A stretch of DNA of 6,551 nucleotides, from the NCBI GenBank assembly GCA_001795975.1, contig MGLG01000029.1:3267-9817 (forward strand), given 5' to 3'. Origin of the DNA: Candidatus Yanofskybacteria bacterium RIFOXYD1_FULL_42_10 (GTDB taxonomy: Bacteria; Patescibacteriota; Minisyncoccia; 2-02-FULL-40-12; GWA2-44-9). Position numbers and translations under genes: made by a program. A model generated the notes under the pieces. It searched no databases. It saw only the letters and a list, made by a program, of their open reading frames with translations, and was not told the origin of the DNA. This document shows positions 4,140 through 6,551 of this stretch, in pieces (within the stretch, counting starts at the first letter, position 1; the number at the start of each line of letters is the position of its first letter).

Positions 4140-5274
4140 TAGTCCGTCGCAAGTGCTGGGGAATGCGGGCTAAAATCTCGTAAGGAGTTATGCCTGATAG
4201 TTTGGCCATTTGTTCGGCCGAATTCAAATCGTCCGGAATATCACTGATTATTGTTACATCATCGCCAAATTTGGTTTCGGGCAAAGAGGTGATATCTATA
4301 GAAGTCATATTCATACTGATTTTGCCGATAATCGGACAATTGTGGCCGGCAATTTTAAAAAATCCGCGATTAGACAATCTTCTGTCCACGCCTTCAAAAT
4401 ATCCCACTGGCACCGTGGCGACTCTGATGGGCTTTGACGCCTTGTAAGTAATATTGTAGCCGACACATTCTCCAGCCGGAATATTTTTTAAAGAACTTAT
4501 CACGGAGCGCATTAGTAAAACCGGTTTTAAGTTCAGTTTCGTCAGAGGCGAGGAATTGATACCGTATAATCCCATTCCGAGACGGGCAACATTGGTAAAA
4601 ATGTTTTTGGAGTAGGGGATGCCGGTGGTGGCGGAAATGTGAAAGTATTTTAATTTTGGAAAATTTTGCCTGAAGGGGACAACGGCTTTTTCCCATCGGG
4701 CGATTTGCATTTTGGTAAAACTGTCATCGGTATCGTCTGCATCGGCAAAATGAGAACAAATGCCCTCAAGATTAATGCGGTCGGCTGTCTTGATTATTTT
4801 AATCGCCTCATTGATTTGTTCCGGCAAAATGCCTTGTCGGTGCATGCCGGTGTCTATTTTTAGATGAAACTTTTTCTGGGATTTTATTGTTCGTGCTATT
4901 TGTTGAAGTTGTTCCAAGCCGGTAATGGTAAAAGCGACATTTGGAAGCTTGCTGTTATTAATATTTTCCGGACTGGTGTAGCCGATAATTAAGATAGGCA
5001 ACTTGCTTCCGTCATTTCGCAGAGTTATCGCTTCAAACAGAGAATCCAAAACAAAAAAAGCGATATTTTCTTTGTTTAAAATTTTAGCGACCTGAAGAAT
5101 GCCGTGGCCGTAGGCGTTGCTTTTCAAAACCGGAGCGAAAGAAAGTCGCGGATATTGTTTCTTATATTCCTTCAAATTTTCCAAAAGGTTATTCTTGGAA
5201 ATTAAAACTTCCACCGAAGGGGTGTAGCGATTGAAAGATTTTTTGAGAGTTCGAAGGTATTTTAAAAAGACCAT
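4129..5274 (-). CDS. alr: Alanine racemase
   Basis: Alanine racemase is a PLP-dependent cytoplasmic enzyme that interconverts L- and D-alanine and supplies D-Ala for peptidoglycan. Its 381 residues match the usual length. An N-terminal PLP TIM barrel has Lys51 in VLKSNAYGHG (Schiff-base lysine), IDTGMHRQGI (140-149), SHFADADDTD (174-183) and RLGMGLYG (231-238, PLP phosphate and pyridine contacts). The C-terminal beta domain has VGYNITYKA, VPVGYFEGVDRRLSNRG with the second catalytic base Tyr292, and GKISMNMTSIDIT (317-329). The first lysine motif reads KSNAYGHG where many enzymes have KADAYGHG. About 18 N-terminal residues precede the normal start of the fold. The ATG lies one base after the stop of the SET gene, with no clear Shine-Dalgarno, so translational coupling is likely. 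All key residues are present, so the enzyme should be active. Confidence 0.96.
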   Translation of the reverse strand: MVFLKYLRTLKKSFNRYTPSVEVLISKNNLLENLKEYKKQYPRLSFAPVLKSNAYGHGILQVAKILNKENIAFFVLDSLFEAITLRNDGSKLPILIIGYTSPENINNSKLPNVAFTITGLEQLQQIARTIKSQKKFHLKIDTGMHRQGILPEQINEAIKIIKTADRINLEGICSHFADADDTDDSFTKMQIARWEKAVVPFRQNFPKLKYFHISATTGIPYSKNIFTNVARLGMGLYGINSSPLTKLNLKPVLLMRSVISSLKNIPAGECVGYNITYKASKPIRVATVPVGYFEGVDRRLSNRGFFKIAGHNCPIIGKISMNMTSIDITSLPETKFGDDVTIISDIPDDLNSAEQMAKLSGITPYEILARIPQHLRRTIIE

Positions 5275-5275
5275 G

Positions 5276-5683
5276 TTAAAATTTGAGTTGCTCGGGATTT
5301 AGAAAATCCACCCTTTCATCGTAGTCATTGTAGTTGTAGACGATTTCTTCACCGGTTTGAATGTCTTTAATCGCCTCAAAAATTAAGTATCTATTGAGGG
5401 TTTTGATATTGTAATCAACATCAGCATTGGGGTTTTTACTGTGATTATAAAGCGAGCCGTAACCCAACATTAAACAGCTTTTGTTAATTGGAGCTTGTTC
5501 AAGATAATAAAATTTTAAAAAATCAGAGGTGTCTTTAATATAATTTGCATCTTTATCTGACAGAAAAATAATCGGACAGATTTCAATAATTTCGCCGGCT
5601 TTAATTTTTTCGGTTGCCACTACGCTTAATCCCTTGCCGGCAATCTCTGTAATTTTTATTTTTTGAGGAGGAAAAATATCCAT
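5276..5683 (-). CDS. Standalone SET-domain protein (putative lysine methyltransferase)
   Basis: From the ATG at 5683 the protein has 135 residues, essentially a bare SET domain. IAGKGLSVVATEKIKAGEIIEICPIIFLS is the SET-N beta region that contacts S-adenosylmethionine. LMLGYGSLYNHSKNPNADVDY has the NHS motif, and FEAIKDIQTGEEIVYNYND has the closing GEEI.YNY motif that forms the pseudoknot and active site. There is no post-SET cysteine cluster. Such proteins methylate lysines on protein targets; the target here is unknown. The reading frame stays open upstream to 5959, but a TTG there would lie inside the terminator hairpin of the neighbouring gene and the family does not need the extra 92 residues, so I prefer 5683. 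No strong Shine-Dalgarno precedes it. It is followed by alr after one base, so the two are co-transcribed. Fold assignment is firm; the start is uncertain. Confidence 0.85.
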   Translation of the reverse strand: MDIFPPQKIKITEIAGKGLSVVATEKIKAGEIIEICPIIFLSDKDANYIKDTSDFLKFYYLEQAPINKSCLMLGYGSLYNHSKNPNADVDYNIKTLNRYLIFEAIKDIQTGEEIVYNYNDYDERVDFLNPEQLKF

Positions 5684-5930
5684 AAATTTTAAATTGACAA
5701 TTTCTATTGGCGGTGTTTTTTGGAATAGCTCGAACGGAATTCTGTCCTCGTCCCGCTTCGCGGGACTCGGATTGGGCGGGCGGGCAAAATGAAAGGCAAA
5801 GCCGAGAGCATTAACAATTTCAAGTTTTAAATTGAGTAAAGCATAACTCAATTCAGCAGATTTTTCAATTAAAAAGGATTGAAAAAAATTCACTGGCTTT
5901 GGCGGCAAATTCTTCGTTCTTTGAATTATT
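5684..5930 (-). other. Leader of the SET-alr unit, or an N-terminal extension in the same frame
   Basis: No independent gene is recognised here. The SET frame continues open for about 82 more codons, including FLIEKSAELSYALLNLKLEIVNALGF, which could be a helix. However, it has no convincing start, and a promoter inside it would exclude the first part. At 5750-5766 a perfect 7-bp GC palindrome (GTCCCGC/GCGGGAC, loop TTC) sits in a GC-rich island, 5749-5785, within AT-rich sequence. In the protein frame this island would read ARPPNPSPAKRDED, a low-complexity insert. Either this is a ~150-nt mRNA leader or the gene has a variable N-terminal segment. Confidence 0.45.
5840..5868 (-). promoter_or_regulatory. 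Candidate promoter of the SET-alr unit
   Basis: On the minus strand a -35 TTGAAA (5868 to 5863) and a -10 TATGCT (5845 to 5840) are separated by exactly 17 bases. The start would be near 5833, leaving about 150 nt of leader to the ATG at 5683. It lies just downstream of the terminator of the right-hand gene, as expected for a new unit. Confidence 0.5.
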
Positions 5931-5975
5931 AAAAAAGAAAAGAGGGAGACGCAGTGCAAGCACCACGCTCCCTCT
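5931..5975 (-). terminator. Strong terminator of the right-hand membrane protein gene
   Basis: Stem 5941-5948 pairs with 5968-5975 (AGAGGGAG/CTCCCTCT), with an inner GTGC/GCAC helix (5954-5957 with 5960-5963). On the minus strand it is followed by a T-rich run (5941 to 5931). It closes the gene ending at 5990 and marks the boundary between GC-rich and AT-rich sequence. Confidence 0.9.
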
Positions 5976-5989
5976 CTGATACGACGGCC

Positions 5990-6499
5990 TCACCGGAGTA
6001 CGAAGTTTTTCTTTAGACTACCATCGGGAATGACGAACTCGTATTTCTGGCTTTGCCAGTCCATCGCGATCCATCCGAGCGATGGATTCACGAACTGGTA
6101 GGTGTAGGCCTTGAGATCGCCACCTTGCCGTTTCTCCTCGAAGACCATCACATTGTCGGCGACTGCGACTTTCCCCGGTTGGTATCCTTGCCCAGCTTCC
6201 TTGTAGAAGAAGTAGTACTGGGTGGTACCGATACTGCCGGTGCCGAGGAAAAAGTGTCCGCTGATGCCGTCGCTGTCGCGCAGGCTGACCAGTTTCGTTG
6301 TTTCTGGTCCTGTCCAGTGCTTCGGCACCGCAAGACCAATCAGTGATGCGAAGCCGAGACCGACACCGAACGCCATAGCCGTGAACACCACGAGGAAGAA
6401 TGTCGAGAAGCAGTAATCCAGGAAATCGCTTGCCTTGTCGTAGATGGACCTCCAAGCGAAGATGACAAAGAGCAGTGCGAAAAGGAATGGCCAAATCAT
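5990..6499 (-). CDS. GC-rich hypothetical membrane protein
   Basis: I do not recognise this 169-residue protein. It starts with a hydrophobic N-terminal helix (residues 1-16, a signal anchor), then a short charged loop, a second long helix (about 30-57), and a C-terminal soluble part of about 110 residues. That part looks beta-rich and aromatic (HFFLGTGSIGTTQYYFFYKEAG, AYTYQFVNPSLGWIAMDWQSQKYEFVIPDGSL). The ATG at 6499 is supported by a good Shine-Dalgarno AGGAG, 7 bases upstream. The stop is followed by a strong hairpin terminator, so it is probably a real, separately transcribed gene. Its base composition, visibly above half G+C in sampled stretches, is unlike the AT-rich neighbours and suggests acquisition from another source. 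The -1 frame overlap at 6018-6494 is a shadow. Confidence 0.82.
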   Translation of the reverse strand: MIWPFLFALLFVIFAWRSIYDKASDFLDYCFSTFFLVVFTAMAFGVGLGFASLIGLAVPKHWTGPETTKLVSLRDSDGISGHFFLGTGSIGTTQYYFFYKEAGQGYQPGKVAVADNVMVFEEKRQGGDLKAYTYQFVNPSLGWIAMDWQSQKYEFVIPDGSLKKNFVLR

Positions 6500-6551
6500 C
6501 GTTTCTCTCCTTTCTGTGAGATTTCTAGGGTTTCTGATTGCCTGTTACTAA

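Noticed and set aside
5684..5959. Start of the SET gene at 5959
   Set aside because: The codon is TTG and lies inside the terminator hairpin of the neighbouring gene; a promoter-like pair at 5840-5868 and the domain boundary both favour 5683.
6018..6494. Arg-rich 158-codon minus-strand frame overlapping the right-hand gene
   Set aside because: Its composition is typical of a shifted frame in GC-rich DNA. The 169-aa frame has the ribosome site, the membrane helices and a terminator just after it.

Overview
The window looks like a piece of a small-genome bacterial chromosome, most likely from the Patescibacteria/CPR (Parcubacteria-like). This is inferred from compact AT-rich coding, short standalone proteins, tRNA genes without an encoded CCA end, and many short genes each closed by its own hairpin terminator. 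No taxonomic marker here settles it.

Layout, left to right. A 5'-truncated typA/bipA translational GTPase (+) ends at a 18-bp hairpin. Next, on the minus strand, is an initiator tRNA-Met(CAT); its own terminator is followed by a ~150-nt structured element that ends in a second copy of the tRNA's 3' end. Then come a promoter and an 85-aa orphan protein (+), and a 196-aa protein (+) with a C39/papain-like Cys-His-Asp pattern. A second CAT-anticodon tRNA (+) follows, again trailed by a terminator, a related structured element, a second copy of its own tRNA 3' end, another terminator and a truncated third copy of the element. Two small membrane proteins (+) follow: a 90-aa two-helix protein that appears to be leaderless, and a bacterial PH-domain (DUF304-type) protein. 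They run tail to tail into a minus-strand pair, a SET-domain protein and alanine racemase (alr). The right end holds a minus-strand membrane protein with clearly higher GC content and a strong terminator.

The most notable content is the pair of tRNA-linked elements. The two copies lie on opposite strands behind different tRNAs. They share a 20-nt identical core and two further conserved blocks, have hairpins whose arms differ by compensating changes, and each ends in a copy of the 3' part of its own tRNA starting at the same place in the T-loop. This is the geometry expected of a tRNA-targeting insertion or of a tandemly duplicated tRNA-tail unit. No recombinase gene is in the window, and I do not recognise the element as a named RNA family.

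The protein genes form no single pathway. TypA acts in translation and ribosome assembly, alr supplies D-alanine for peptidoglycan, and the PH-domain and two-helix proteins are membrane proteins of unknown role. The SET protein and the C39-like protein are enzymes of unknown substrate.
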